Below are positions 1 through 8,606 of a DNA stretch of 46,177 nucleotides, piece after piece; the first letter of the stretch is position 1, and every line of letters begins with the position of its first letter. The stretch is from the NCBI GenBank assembly GCA_001724355.1, contig MEEF01000016.1, forward strand, positions 1 through 46,177, written 5' to 3'. The notes beneath the pieces were generated by a model, which did no database searches, was not told where the DNA came from, and saw nothing but the letters and a program-made list of their open reading frames with translations. The translations under genes were made by a program, and so were the position numbers. Source of the stretch: Mesorhizobium sp. SCN 65-20. GTDB lineage: Bacteria > Pseudomonadota > Alphaproteobacteria > Rhizobiales > Rhizobiaceae.

Positions 1-1
1 C

Positions 2-142
2 GCAGTTACGGTCCAGCCGGATCTGGTTCAGGGCTTCCTGTTCGGTTCGGCGCTGTCGTCCTCAGGCATCGAGACGATGTCGAACACTGTCTGGCCGTTC
101 GCTCAAGACCTCAATCTCGTGCGCAAATCCCTTCGAGGCTGA
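2..142 (+). CDS. EAL-domain protein, C-terminal fragment (cyclic-di-GMP phosphodiesterase family)
   Basis: Only the last 46 codons are present; the gene enters from the left edge. The frame reads AVTVQPDLVQGFLFGSALSS before the stop. The VQGFLFG string resembles the end of EAL phosphodiesterase domains, where a QGYLFG-type motif closes the barrel. EAL domains hydrolyse cyclic-di-GMP, but the catalytic residues lie outside the window, so activity cannot be judged. About 25 residues follow the motif, a short ordinary tail. The assignment rests on one motif and is moderate. Confidence 0.5.
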   Translation, partial: AVTVQPDLVQGFLFGSALSSSGIETMSNTVWPFAQDLNLVRKSLRG

Positions 143-294
143 TCGACAAAGTGTCATCCGGTCGCAACAGTTGTGGTTAATTTTCCGTTAATTGTTAACC
201 TTAATGGAACGTAAACACTAATGTTCCGATTTTCATCTTTACATCACCCCGGCCTCCGATACTTTTCGGCCAGGGCGGAAGTACGGGGACACCA
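143..294 (+). promoter_or_regulatory. AT-rich promoter region of the FeeM-like gene
   Basis: This gap is much richer in A and T than its surroundings, especially 170-240. It holds two inverted repeats: GGTTAA at 175-180 with TTAACC at 195-200, and GGAAC near 206 with GTTCC near 224. No clear -35/-10 pair stands out. A GGGGAC purine stretch just before the ATG at 295 can serve as ribosome binding site. A promoter here is inferred from base composition and position. Confidence 0.4.
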
Positions 295-1071
295 ATGACA
301 ATCCACCACGCAACGGTTGGCGGCGACGCCGACATCACGAAACTCGGTGCTTCAGACGCCGGGTCGTTCGCGCAGCACGTTTTCAGCCTGCTTGAGCGAA
401 CCGAATACCGCCGTTGCGACAAGGGTGAAGACCTCGAAGACATCTACAGGCTCAGGTACAAGTCCTACCGTCTCAGCGACATGGTCGACGAGAATGTGGA
501 CCATACCATCCACGACAGCCTCGACGATGTCGAGAACTGCTCCAAGTTCGGCATCTACATCGACGGCCATCTCGTCAGCACCCTGCGCATCCATCACGCC
601 AGCCGCGAGACCCCGATGTCGCCGTCGACCACCGTCTATGGTGATATCCTGCATCCACTGTTGGCAAAGGGAACCACGTTCGTGGATCCGAGCCGCTTCG
701 CGGCCGACCCGGACTGGTCGCGAATCTACCCGCAGATCCCGTACCTGACCCTGCGCCTGGCGGGCATGGCCTGTTTCTATTTCAAGTCGCCATTCTGCCT
801 GTCGACCATTCGCCCGGAGCACTCGGGCTTCTACCGCCGCATCTACAAGTCCGAGCAGATCGGTGAGTTGCGGGAGTATCCGGGCCTCAATTACAAGGTG
901 GTGCTCTACCGTGCCGACGTGAGCGCCATCCGCGAGCGTTCGTTCCAGCGCTTTCCGTTCTTCATGTCGACGCCCATGGAACAGCGGATGATGTTCGGCA
1001 AGCCGGCTTCGGGCGAACTGGCGCCGCTGACCATCCTTCCCACCGCGAAGTATTACCGCGAAGCGGCGTGA
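295..1071 (+). CDS. FeeM/LuxI-fold acyltransferase (N-acyl amino acid synthase-like)
   Basis: A 258-residue protein with the features of the GNAT-like acyltransferases that include LuxI-type autoinducer synthases and FeeM N-acyl amino acid synthases. Residues 51-58 read YRLRYKSY, matching the conserved N-terminal arginine/tyrosine block. A strand with STLRIH (95-100) follows, then a DPSRF segment (131-135) where the family keeps an acidic residue before an arginine. These enzymes move an acyl chain from acyl-ACP to an amino acid or S-adenosylmethionine. No luxR-type gene adjoins it, and it is longer than typical LuxI proteins, so the FeeM-like reading is preferred. It lies between a c-di-GMP gene and a Crp/Fnr regulator. 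The product is unknown. Confidence 0.7.
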   Translation: MTIHHATVGGDADITKLGASDAGSFAQHVFSLLERTEYRRCDKGEDLEDIYRLRYKSYRLSDMVDENVDHTIHDSLDDVENCSKFGIYIDGHLVSTLRIHHASRETPMSPSTTVYGDILHPLLAKGTTFVDPSRFAADPDWSRIYPQIPYLTLRLAGMACFYFKSPFCLSTIRPEHSGFYRRIYKSEQIGELREYPGLNYKVVLYRADVSAIRERSFQRFPFFMSTPMEQRMMFGKPASGELAPLTILPTAKYYREAA

Positions 1072-1086
1072 GCGGAACCGTTCCGC
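1072..1086. other. Perfect short palindrome after the acyltransferase gene
   Basis: GCGGAAC and GTTCCGC flank one central C, starting one base after the TGA at 1069-1071. No T-run follows, so it is not a standard intrinsic terminator. It could be a short RNA hairpin or a protein site. Its function is unknown. Confidence 0.35.
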
Positions 1087-1161
1087 GGAGCGCTTGCCCT
1101 GGCGGCCCGGCACGCCCATAACGGGCTTGCCGGAAGCGTCGACCGGCGGTTTAGAGGGCCG

Positions 1162-1836
1162 ATGGCATCCCGCAGCGAACTCGTCCGAAGCACCGTGTGG
1201 GCGCGCGACCTGGCCGAGGACGAACTCGAGCGTGCGTCGCGCGGCATCACCGAGAAGCACTTCGCCAAGGGCAACTACATCTGCCACCGCGGCGACCGCT
1301 GGGACTATTGGGGCGGCATCGTCACCGGGCTGGTCAAGATGAGCTCCATTGCCCGCAGCGGCAAGGCGATCACCTTTGCCGGCCTGGGCGCCGGAGGATG
1401 GTTCGGCGAGGGCTCGGTGCTCAAGGACGAGCAACGAAAGTACGACCTCGTCGCGCTGCGCGACACGCATCTCTTGCTGATGAACCGCGCCACATTCTTC
1501 TGGCTCACCGAGAACAGCGTCGGCTTCAACCGGTTTCTCGTCCGCCAGCTCAACGAGCGGCTCGCGCAATTCATCGCCTCAACCGAATACGAACGGCTGC
1601 TCGACCCCAAGGCCAAGGTGGCGCGCAACCTGTCCTGGCTGTGCAATCCCGTGCTGAACCCGCATGTGAAAAGCCTCGTCGAGATCACCCAGGAAGAGAT
1701 CGCGCTGCTCGCAGGCGTGTCGCGGCCCGTCGCCAACCGCAGCCTGCAGGAACTCGAGCAGGAAGGTCTTCTGCGCGCCGAACACGGCCGCATCTATGTC
1801 ATCGACGCCGAAAAGCTGGGCGATTACGGCGCGTAG
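1162..1836 (+). CDS. Crp/Fnr-family transcriptional regulator
   Basis: A 224-residue protein. An N-terminal cyclic-nucleotide-binding-type beta roll (about 20-130; GAGGWFGEGSVL at 76-87) is followed by a dimerisation helix (about 120-155). The C-terminal winged helix-turn-helix has its core at EITQEEIALLAGVSRPVANR, about 174-193. Length and order match Crp/Fnr regulators. The FNR cysteine cluster is absent, so an oxygen-sensing iron-sulfur centre is unlikely. The ligand is unknown. It sits 90 bp after the acyltransferase gene and 368 bp before the ligase/importer operon, on the same strand, and could control either. ATG at 1162 keeps the normal family length. Confidence 0.85.
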   Translation: MASRSELVRSTVWARDLAEDELERASRGITEKHFAKGNYICHRGDRWDYWGGIVTGLVKMSSIARSGKAITFAGLGAGGWFGEGSVLKDEQRKYDLVALRDTHLLLMNRATFFWLTENSVGFNRFLVRQLNERLAQFIASTEYERLLDPKAKVARNLSWLCNPVLNPHVKSLVEITQEEIALLAGVSRPVANRSLQELEQEGLLRAEHGRIYVIDAEKLGDYGA

Positions 1837-2204
1837 CCGAACATCGGGGGCAACTCTCGCAAGTGGTCGGGGGAAGCGTCGGACGACGTGGCGCGGGGAC
1901 CGCGCATTTAAAAGACAATCTGGCGTCCTGTCTGTCAAGCGGCGCGTTGATCGTCGGCGGCATTCGCGAATAGCCTCGCCGCAATGGAACGACCGGTGCC
2001 AGCACCGGCAAGACGGAGAGAAGCTCCGCACCAGAACGGGAGGACAGCGCATTGAACGATGCCGGCATTGCCGCGCGCGCGGACGCCCTTCATGCAGACG
2101 GCCCCGCTGGCCGTTATGCTAAGGACGGGCTTGCCGCCCCGACGCATCCTGCCAGAATGGCCCGAACGACCGCGAAGGATGCGGCTAGCGGGAGGAACCG
2201 GCGC
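1837..2204. other. 368-bp gap before the ligase/importer operon
   Basis: No convincing gene is seen. At 1993-2008 there is a perfect hairpin (CCGGTG, loop CCAG, CACCGG). The ligase frame stays open upstream to a TTG at 2052, but those 51 codons look unlike the family and lack a good ribosome binding site. The operon promoter is expected here, yet no clear -35/-10 pair was found. Confidence 0.4.
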
Positions 2205-4187
2205 ATGGGTGCATCGGCGTATGCCGACGGCATGGATACGTTCCCGAAATTCCTGCTGCTCAACGCCGAACGTTTCGGCGACCGCCCGGCCATGCGTCAC
2301 AAGGACTTCGGCATCTGGCAGAGCTGGACGTGGAAGGAGCAACTGGCCGAAATCCGTGCCTTCGCGATGGGACTGCAGGCGCTTGGCCTCAAGCGCGGCG
2401 ACCGCGTTGCAATCATCGGCGCCAACCGGCCGCGGCTCTACTGGAGTTTTGCTGCCGCCCAGTCCATCGGCGCCGTGCCCGTGCCGGTCTATGCCGACGC
2501 GGTGGCCGAGGAACTCGCCTATGTGCTCGACAATGCCGGGGTGCGCTTTGCCATCGTCCAGGACCAGGAGCAGGTCGACAAGATCCGTTCCTTCGCCGGC
2601 GAGATCCATGCCCTGACCGACGTCATCTATGACGAGCCGCGCGGCCTGCGCGACTACGATCACAACGGGCTGCACGACTTCGAGAAGGTGCAGCACCAGG
2701 GCGCGGCGCTGCTCGCCGCCAGTCCCGAACTGGGCGACGCCTGGGAGGCGGCGGTCCGGAACGCGTCCGGCGACGAGATTTCGGTCATGCTCTACACGTC
2801 CGGCACGACCGGGCGGTCGAAAGGCGTGATGATCAAGGCCATCAATGCGGTCAGTGCTGCGCGCGACACGGCTGCCTTCGACAAACTCTCCGAACGGGAC
2901 AGCGTGCTCGCCTATCTGCCGCTTGCCTGGGTCGGGGACCACTATCTCAACTATGCGCAGGGCTATGTCGCCGGCTTCTCGATGAACTGTCCCGAGAGCA
3001 GCGAGACAGTTCCGCAGGACCTGCGCGAGATCGGCCCGACCTTCTATTTCGCGCCGCCGCGCATCTTCGAGGGACTGCTTACCAGCGTCACCATCCGCAT
3101 GGAGGATGCCGGCTGGCTGAAGCGCAAGATGTTCGCCCACTATATCGGCGTGGCGAAGAAACATGGCGAGGCGATCCTCGAGGGCCGCCCCGTGCCGCTC
3201 GGCGGGCGTATCGCCTACGCCATCGGCGAGTTCCTCGTCTACGGTCCGCTCAAGAACGTGCTCGGCCTTTCCAACATCCGCGTCGCCTACACCGCCGGCG
3301 AGGCGATCGGCCAGGACTTGTTCTCGTTCTTCCGTTCGCTCGGAATCAACCTCAAGCAGCTCTACGGCCAGACCGAGGCCTTCCTCTATGTGACGGTGCA
3401 GAAGGATGGCGAGGTGCGCGCCGACACGGTCGGGCCGGCGGCGCCCAATGTCGACATCCGCATCACCGACGCGGGCGAGGTGCAGTTCCGCTCGCCCGGC
3501 CAGTTCTCGGGCTACTACAACCAGGACGACAAGACTGCGGAGACGATGACCGAGGACGGCTACGTCAAGACCGGCGATGCCGGCTTCTTCGACAAGGACG
3601 GCCAGCTTCGGATCATCGACCGTGCCAAGGACGTGGGCAAACTCGCAACCGGCGCGCTGTTTGCACCGAAATACATCGAGAACACGCTGAAATTCTTCCC
3701 CAACATCAAGGAAGCGGTCGCTTATGGCGACGGCCGGGATTTTGCTTCCGCCTTCATCAACATCGACCTGCAGGCGGTGGGCAACTGGGCAGAACGCAGC
3801 AACATCGCCTATGCCTCCTACCAGGAACTTGCCGGCCATCCCGAGGTCTACCGGATGATCGCCGGCAACGTCGAGGAAACCAACCGGCGCCTGTCGCGCG
3901 AGCCGATGATGGCGGGCGCCCAGATCAAGCGCTTCCTCATCCTGCACAAGGAACTCGATGCCGACGACGGCGAGCTGACGCGGACCATGAAGGTGCGCCG
4001 TGCCTTCGTCGCCGACCGCTACGCCCCATTGATCGAGGCGCTCTACGACGGCTCGACGGAGAAATTCGTCGACACCGAGGTGACCTACGAGGACGGCCGT
4101 AAGGGCCGCATCAAGGCGACCGTCAAGATCATGGACGTCAGGACCTTCGCCGCCGAGAGCGCCCCCGCGCGGGAGGCTGCGGAATGA
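2205..4187 (+). CDS. AMP-dependent acyl-CoA synthetase (long-chain fatty acid-CoA ligase-like)
   Basis: An ANL-superfamily ligase of about 660 residues that adenylates a carboxylic acid and transfers it to CoA. The ATP/phosphate loop (YTSGTTGRSKGVM, near residue 196), the YGQTE adenine-binding motif and the KTGD hinge-region motif (near residue 452) are all present. A GELTRTMKVRR segment near the C terminus matches the long-chain class, where the catalytic lysine region lies. ATG 2205 is chosen because GGGAGGAA ends about 8 bases upstream; an upstream TTG (2052) and a downstream ATG (2232) are alternatives. Its stop overlaps the next ATG, coupling it to the ABC importer. The substrate is probably the acid imported by that system. 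Confidence 0.85.
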   Translation: MGASAYADGMDTFPKFLLLNAERFGDRPAMRHKDFGIWQSWTWKEQLAEIRAFAMGLQALGLKRGDRVAIIGANRPRLYWSFAAAQSIGAVPVPVYADAVAEELAYVLDNAGVRFAIVQDQEQVDKIRSFAGEIHALTDVIYDEPRGLRDYDHNGLHDFEKVQHQGAALLAASPELGDAWEAAVRNASGDEISVMLYTSGTTGRSKGVMIKAINAVSAARDTAAFDKLSERDSVLAYLPLAWVGDHYLNYAQGYVAGFSMNCPESSETVPQDLREIGPTFYFAPPRIFEGLLTSVTIRMEDAGWLKRKMFAHYIGVAKKHGEAILEGRPVPLGGRIAYAIGEFLVYGPLKNVLGLSNIRVAYTAGEAIGQDLFSFFRSLGINLKQLYGQTEAFLYVTVQKDGEVRADTVGPAAPNVDIRITDAGEVQFRSPGQFSGYYNQDDKTAETMTEDGYVKTGDAGFFDKDGQLRIIDRAKDVGKLATGALFAPKYIENTLKFFPNIKEAVAYGDGRDFASAFINIDLQAVGNWAERSNIAYASYQELAGHPEVYRMIAGNVEETNRRLSREPMMAGAQIKRFLILHKELDADDGELTRTMKVRRAFVADRYAPLIEALYDGSTEKFVDTEVTYEDGRKGRIKATVKIMDVRTFAAESAPAREAAE

Positions 4188-5008
4188 ACATCCACGTGAG
4201 CCCGCAGCCGACCGACACGGCCGACGACGGCATTGCCCCCGGCGGCGTGCTGATGGAGGTCAGGAACGTCTCGCTGTCCTTCGGCGGCGTGAAGGCGATC
4301 ACCGACATCTCCTTCGACGTGCGCAAGGGCGAGATCCGCGCCATCATCGGGCCCAACGGTGCCGGCAAGACGTCCATGCTCAACGTCATCAATGGCTTCT
4401 ACACGCCGCAGCAGGGCACCATCGTGTTCCGCGGCCGCGAGCGCCGGGCCATGAAGCCGCACCACGCCGTCCGCCAGGGCATCGCCCGCACCTTCCAGAA
4501 CGTCGCGCTGTTCAAGGGCATGTCGACGCTCGACAACATCATGGCGGGCCGCTCGGTGCTGATGCGGCGCAAGCTGTTCTGGCAGATGCTCTGGCACGGT
4601 CCGGCGCTGGCCGAGGAGATCGCACACCGCCGCGTCGTCGAGGAGATCATCGACTTCCTCGAAATCCAGCACATCAGGCGGGTGCCTGTCGGCAAGCTGC
4701 CCTACGGCCTGCAGAAGCGCGTCGAGCTTGGCCGGGCGCTCGCCATGGAGCCGTCTCTGCTGCTCCTCGACGAGCCGATGGCCGGGATGAACCTCGAGGA
4801 GAAGGAGGACATGAGCCGCTTCATCCTCGACGTGAACCGGCAGCGCGGCACCACGATCGCGCTGATCGAGCACGACATGGGCGTCGTCATGGACCTTTCC
4901 GATCGGGTGGTCGTGCTCGACTACGGCAAGAAGATCGCCGACGGGCCGCCCGACGAAGTCAAGTCGAACCAGCAGGTCATCGACGCCTATCTCGGCGTCG
5001 CCCACTGA
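4184..5008 (+). CDS. Branched-chain amino acid-type ABC transporter ATP-binding protein (LivG-like)
   Basis: A 274-residue ATPase with Walker A GPNGAGKT near residue 52, an ABC signature of the LivG kind (LPYGLQKRVELG) and Walker B LLLLDEP followed by MAGMN. The LivG-type signature and the C-terminal AYLGVAH ending are typical of this family. It powers import by the HAAT-class permease encoded downstream. Its ATG overlaps the stop of the acyl-CoA synthetase gene (ATGA), indicating translational coupling. Importers paired with an AMP ligase usually carry acids rather than amino acids, but the substrate here is inference. Confidence 0.88.
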   Translation: MNIHVSPQPTDTADDGIAPGGVLMEVRNVSLSFGGVKAITDISFDVRKGEIRAIIGPNGAGKTSMLNVINGFYTPQQGTIVFRGRERRAMKPHHAVRQGIARTFQNVALFKGMSTLDNIMAGRSVLMRRKLFWQMLWHGPALAEEIAHRRVVEEIIDFLEIQHIRRVPVGKLPYGLQKRVELGRALAMEPSLLLLDEPMAGMNLEEKEDMSRFILDVNRQRGTTIALIEHDMGVVMDLSDRVVVLDYGKKIADGPPDEVKSNQQVIDAYLGVAH

Positions 5009-5021
5009 CAGGAGAGATGCA

Positions 5022-5075
5022 ATGGACCCGGCGAGCCTGCCCCTGACCCCGCTGATCTCGCTCATAGCCGGCTAG
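5022..5075 (+). CDS. Possible 17-residue leader or small ORF between livG-like and livH-like genes
   Basis: ATG at 5022 opens a 17-codon frame (MDPASLPLTPLISLIAG) ending at TAG 5073-5075. A strong purine stretch (AGGAGAGA) lies a few bases upstream. The GGAGG needed by the livH-like gene starts inside or right after the stop codon, so translating this peptide could affect initiation at 5090. It may be a chance ORF or the remnant of an old livH start. Nothing else supports a function. Confidence 0.3.
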   Translation: MDPASLPLTPLISLIAG

Positions 5076-5089
5076 GAGGCTGGATCGTC

Positions 5090-6049
5090 ATGGAATTCCT
5101 CAACTCCATCCTCGTGAAGCCGTTCAGCGACATGTTCGCGGCACCCGACTTCCTGATCCAGGTCCTGTGGGAGGGGCTGGTGGCAGGGGTGCTCTATGCG
5201 CTGATCGCGCTCGGCTTCGTGCTCATCTACAAGTCGTCGCGCATCTTCAACTTCGCCCAGGGCATCATGGTCGTGTTCGCGGCACTCACGCTGGTGGGGC
5301 TGCACGAAAAAGGCGTGCCGGCCCTGCTCGCGGTGCCGATGACGCTCGGAGTGATGTTCCTGCTCGCGGTCGCCATCGAGCGCGTCGTGCTCAGGCCACT
5401 CGTCAACCAGCCCGACATCATCCTGTTCATGGCGACGATCGGCATCACGCTGTTCCTCGTCGGCTTCGGCGAACTGATCTTCGGCGGCGAGAACAAGGTG
5501 ATGATCACGGAGCAGCTCCATATCCCGACCGGCAGCTTCGAGTTCGAGCCCTTCGGCGGCTTCGTCTCCATCGAGCAGAAGGACGTAACGGCAGTGATCG
5601 GCGCCGTGCTGCTCGTCGGCGGGCTGATCCTTTTCCTCAACCGGTCGAAGATGGGCCGCGCCATCCGCGCGCTCGGCGACGACCACCAGGCTGCGCTCTC
5701 CGTCGGCATCTCGCTGTCGACTATCTGGGTGCTGGTCTGGTTCATCGCCGGCGTCATCGCGCTCGCCACCGGCATCGTCTGGGGCGCGCGGGCAGGGGTG
5801 TCTTTCGCGCTCGAGGTCATCGCCTTCAAAGCACTGCCGGTGCTGATGCTCGGCGGGCTCGAATCGGTTCTCGGTGCCATCGTCGGCGGCATCGCCATCG
5901 GCGTGCTCGAGAAGCTGTTCGAGATCTACTGGGGCCAGCCGCTGCTCGGCGGTAACACCGAGACCTGGTTCGCCTTCGTCTTCGCCCTCATCGTTCTCCT
6001 GTTCAGGCCGCAGGGCCTGTTCGGTGAACGCATAATCGAGAGGGTGTGA
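5090..6049 (+). CDS. Branched-chain amino acid-type ABC permease (LivH-like)
   Basis: A 319-residue inner-membrane protein with about eight hydrophobic segments, the normal size for LivH. The segment GLVAGVLYALIALGFVLIY near residue 30 and the later SVGISLSTIW-to-GIVWGARAG region match the HAAT permease fold. The cytoplasmic RAIRALGDDHQAA loop is the coupling region that contacts the ATPases. It forms a heterodimeric channel with the LivM-like protein encoded 4 bases downstream. GGAGG precedes the ATG. The N terminus (NSILVKPFSDMFAAPDF) is slightly longer than in E. coli LivH, as is common in transporters linked to AMP ligases. Confidence 0.88.
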   Translation: MEFLNSILVKPFSDMFAAPDFLIQVLWEGLVAGVLYALIALGFVLIYKSSRIFNFAQGIMVVFAALTLVGLHEKGVPALLAVPMTLGVMFLLAVAIERVVLRPLVNQPDIILFMATIGITLFLVGFGELIFGGENKVMITEQLHIPTGSFEFEPFGGFVSIEQKDVTAVIGAVLLVGGLILFLNRSKMGRAIRALGDDHQAALSVGISLSTIWVLVWFIAGVIALATGIVWGARAGVSFALEVIAFKALPVLMLGGLESVLGAIVGGIAIGVLEKLFEIYWGQPLLGGNTETWFAFVFALIVLLFRPQGLFGERIIERV

Positions 6050-6053
6050 GACC

Positions 6054-7130
6054 ATGCTCTACCGCACTGCCGGCCAGTTCAAGACTTCTTACTATGCCGA
6101 CCACGCGCTGTTTCCGGTCCGGCAGGATGCGATGCTGCTCGGCTTCATCCTGCTGCTCGCCTTCGTCGTCTTCCCGATGACGGCCGACGAGTTCGTGTTC
6201 AAGGCGCTGCTGGTGCCGGTGCTGATCTATGCGCTGGCCGCACTCGGGCTAAACATCCTCACAGGCTTCGCCGGGCAGCTGTCATTGGGCACCGGCGCCT
6301 TCATGGGGGTCGGCGCCTATGCCTGCTACAAGCTCGTCAGCATCTTCCCCGAGATGAACATCGTCGTGGCGATCGCGCTGTCGGGCTTCTTCTCGGCCGC
6401 CGTCGGGGTGGCCTTCGGACTGCCGTCGCTCAGGATCAAGGGCTTCTATCTCGCCATCGCCACCCTGGCCGCCCAGTTCTTCCTGGTCTGGCTGTTCGAG
6501 AAGTGGGCCTGGCTCTACAACTACAACTCTTCGGGCGCGATCCAGGTGCCCAACATCGACATGTTCGGCGTCACCGTCGCTGGCCCGAATGCCAGCGCGG
6601 TGGTGCAGTACTATTTCGTGCTCTGCGTGGTCTCGCTGATCACCCTCCTGTCCATCAACATCACGCGCGGGCGGATCGGGCGTATCTGGAAGTCGGTGCG
6701 CGATATGGACATCGCCGCCGAATTGGTCGGCATCAACCTGATGAAGGCGAAGCTCTCGGCATTCGCGGTGTCGTCCTACATCGTCGGCATCGCCGGCGCG
6801 CTGTTCGTGTTCCTGTGGCGGGGTGCTGCCGAACCGGTGCTGTTCGACATCCCGCTGTCGTTCCGCGTGCTGTTCATCGCCATCATCGGCGGCCTCGGCT
6901 CGATCCTCGGCAATTACCTGGGTGCCATCCTGATCGTGGCGCTGCCGGTCGTCATCAGCGCCTTGCCGTCGGCGCTCGGATTACCAGTGAGCTCGGCGAC
7001 GGTCGAGCACCTCAACACCATGATCATCGGCGCGCTCATCATCGCCTTCCTGATCATCGAACCGCATGGGCTCGCCCGCTTCTGGGCGATCATCCGCGAG
7101 AAACTCATCATGTGGCCGTTCCCGCACTGA
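6054..7130 (+). CDS. Branched-chain amino acid-type ABC permease (LivM-like)
   Basis: A 358-residue membrane protein with about nine predicted hydrophobic segments. The family core LAALGLNILTGFAGQLSLG lies near residues 61-79, and a cytoplasmic coupling segment (SVRDMDIAAELVGINLMKAK) lies near residue 220. It is the second half of the import channel with the LivH-like protein. Only four bases separate it from the preceding stop. The HNP-free, acid-rich N terminus (TAGQFKTSYYADHALFPVRQ) is conserved in AMP-ligase-linked importers to my knowledge, but I did not compare sequences. Confidence 0.88.
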   Translation: MLYRTAGQFKTSYYADHALFPVRQDAMLLGFILLLAFVVFPMTADEFVFKALLVPVLIYALAALGLNILTGFAGQLSLGTGAFMGVGAYACYKLVSIFPEMNIVVAIALSGFFSAAVGVAFGLPSLRIKGFYLAIATLAAQFFLVWLFEKWAWLYNYNSSGAIQVPNIDMFGVTVAGPNASAVVQYYFVLCVVSLITLLSINITRGRIGRIWKSVRDMDIAAELVGINLMKAKLSAFAVSSYIVGIAGALFVFLWRGAAEPVLFDIPLSFRVLFIAIIGGLGSILGNYLGAILIVALPVVISALPSALGLPVSSATVEHLNTMIIGALIIAFLIIEPHGLARFWAIIREKLIMWPFPH

Positions 7131-7203
7131 GGCCGGGCGGTATTCGAAATGGGCCGGTCAGCCCGATCCGAACGGAGAAATCGACCAAGTGGAGGAGTGC
7201 AGA

Positions 7204-8514
7204 ATGAAGACGTTTCTGAAGAAGACCCTGCTGCCGGCGGCGCTGCTTGTCGGCACCGTGCTTTCGGTGCCGGCGATCGCCGCGGAGGACGCGATCAACG
7301 TCACCAACCTGTCCTACCGCACCGGGCCGTTCGCGGCGACGGGCACGCCGCTGATGAACGGCCAGCGCGACTACATGCTGATGCTCAACGAGCGCGACGG
7401 CGGCGTCAACGGCGTCAAGCTGAACTACGACGAGTGCGAGACCGGCTACAACACCGAGAAGGGTGCGGAGTGCTACGAGAAGACCAAGGCGACGAGCATC
7501 GTCACCCAGCCCTGGTCGACAGGCATCACATTGCAGGTGCTGCCCAAGTCGAACGTCGACAAGGTGCCGATCCTCGCCCCCGGCTACGGCTTCTCGCCGA
7601 TGACGGACGGCAAGGTGTTCCAGTGGGCCTTCAACCCGCCGGCCACTTATTGGGACGGCGCCTCGATGATCCTGAAGGCTATCTCGGACGGCAATGTCGA
7701 GAACCTCAAGGGCAAGAAGATCGTGCTGCTGCACCTCGACGCGCCCTACGGCAAGGAGCCGATACCGCTGATCCAGGCCTATGCGGACAAATACGGCTTC
7801 ACCTTCCTGCCGATCCCCGTCGGCGTGAAGGAGATGCAGAACCAGTCGGCGCAGTGGCTGCAGATCCGGCGCGAGCGTCCGGATTTCGTACTGATGTGGG
7901 GCTGGGGCGCGATGAATGTCGGCGCGGTCACCGAGGCGGTGAAGACCAAGTTCCCGATGGACAAGTTCGTCGGCATCTGGTGGTCCGGCCATGACGGCGA
8001 CATGAAGTCGGTCGGCGAGGCGGGCAAGGGCTATCGCTCGCTTTCGTGGAGCCTGCCCGACTCCAACTCGCAGGTGATGCAGGACATCAAGAAATACGTC
8101 GTCGACGCCGGCAAGTCGCAGATCGGCGAGGGCGAGTTCGACTGGGTGTTCTACCAGCGCGGCGTGCTGATCTCGATGTTCACCGTCGAGGGCATCAAGG
8201 CAGCCCAGGAGCATTTCGGCACCAAGGTGGTCAATCCCGAGCAGTTGCGCTGGGGCCTCGAGAACCTCAAGCTCGACGAGGCGAAACTGGCCTCCATCGG
8301 CATGTCCGGCATGATCGGTCCGTTCTCCACCGCCTGCAACAACCACGCCGGCCATGCCGGCGCATGGATGATGCAGTGGGATGGCGGCAAGTTCGCGAAG
8401 GTTTCCGACCTGCTGTCGGCCGACCAGGACATGATTGCGCCGCTGGTCGAGGCTGAGGCCAAGAAATACGCCGAGGCCAACGCGCCCTGGCCGGTCAACG
8501 AAGAGTGCAAGTAA
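7204..8514 (+). CDS. Periplasmic substrate-binding protein of the branched-chain-type ABC importer (LivK-like)
   Basis: A 436-residue exported protein. A lysine-rich start and hydrophobic stretch (MKTFLKKTLLPAALL) end near AIAAEDA, a typical signal peptide. The mature part resembles type I periplasmic binding proteins (Peripla_BP_6): it opens INVTNLSYRTGPFAATGTP and has a paired-lobe length. ATG 7204 is chosen because GGAGGAG lies at 7191-7197; upstream in-frame codons would spoil the signal peptide. It follows the permeases by about 70 bases and two small stem-loops follow it. It captures the ligand for the importer; a carboxylic acid is likely given the neighbouring ligase. Confidence 0.87.
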   Translation: MKTFLKKTLLPAALLVGTVLSVPAIAAEDAINVTNLSYRTGPFAATGTPLMNGQRDYMLMLNERDGGVNGVKLNYDECETGYNTEKGAECYEKTKATSIVTQPWSTGITLQVLPKSNVDKVPILAPGYGFSPMTDGKVFQWAFNPPATYWDGASMILKAISDGNVENLKGKKIVLLHLDAPYGKEPIPLIQAYADKYGFTFLPIPVGVKEMQNQSAQWLQIRRERPDFVLMWGWGAMNVGAVTEAVKTKFPMDKFVGIWWSGHDGDMKSVGEAGKGYRSLSWSLPDSNSQVMQDIKKYVVDAGKSQIGEGEFDWVFYQRGVLISMFTVEGIKAAQEHFGTKVVNPEQLRWGLENLKLDEAKLASIGMSGMIGPFSTACNNHAGHAGAWMMQWDGGKFAKVSDLLSADQDMIAPLVEAEAKKYAEANAPWPVNEECK

Positions 8515-8532
8515 CAGTGCATCGAACGTGTC

Positions 8533-8584
8533 GGGGCGGGCCCTGCGTCCGCCCCAACATACTCCCTCCTCGTCGAGGGGAGGG
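8533..8584. repeat. Two GC-rich stem-loops between the binding-protein and LivF-like genes
   Basis: GGGGCGG (8533-8539) pairs with CCGCCCC (8549-8555). A second arm pair of CCCTCC/GGGAGGG type spans about 8563-8584. The sequence resembles the CTCCC/GGGAG cores of the larger repeats at 13351 and 41339. No T-run follows. Such hairpins after a binding-protein gene often protect its mRNA from 3-prime decay; that role here is inferred. Confidence 0.45.
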
Positions 8585-8606
8585 CTTCCCCGGAGAACCA
8601 GCCTCG

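Noticed and set aside
295..1071. Reading the acyltransferase as a LuxI-type quorum-sensing synthase
   Set aside because: No adjacent luxR-type gene and a longer protein; FeeM-like N-acyl amino acid synthase fits better, though a LuxI role cannot be excluded.
2052..2204. TTG start extending the acyl-CoA synthetase by 51 codons
   Set aside because: No good ribosome binding site; GGGAGGAA precedes the ATG at 2205 instead.
1935..3947. A 670-codon minus-strand frame opposite the acyl-CoA synthetase
   Set aside because: Low complexity with many D, H and R, no signature; the plus-strand ligase has all ANL motifs.
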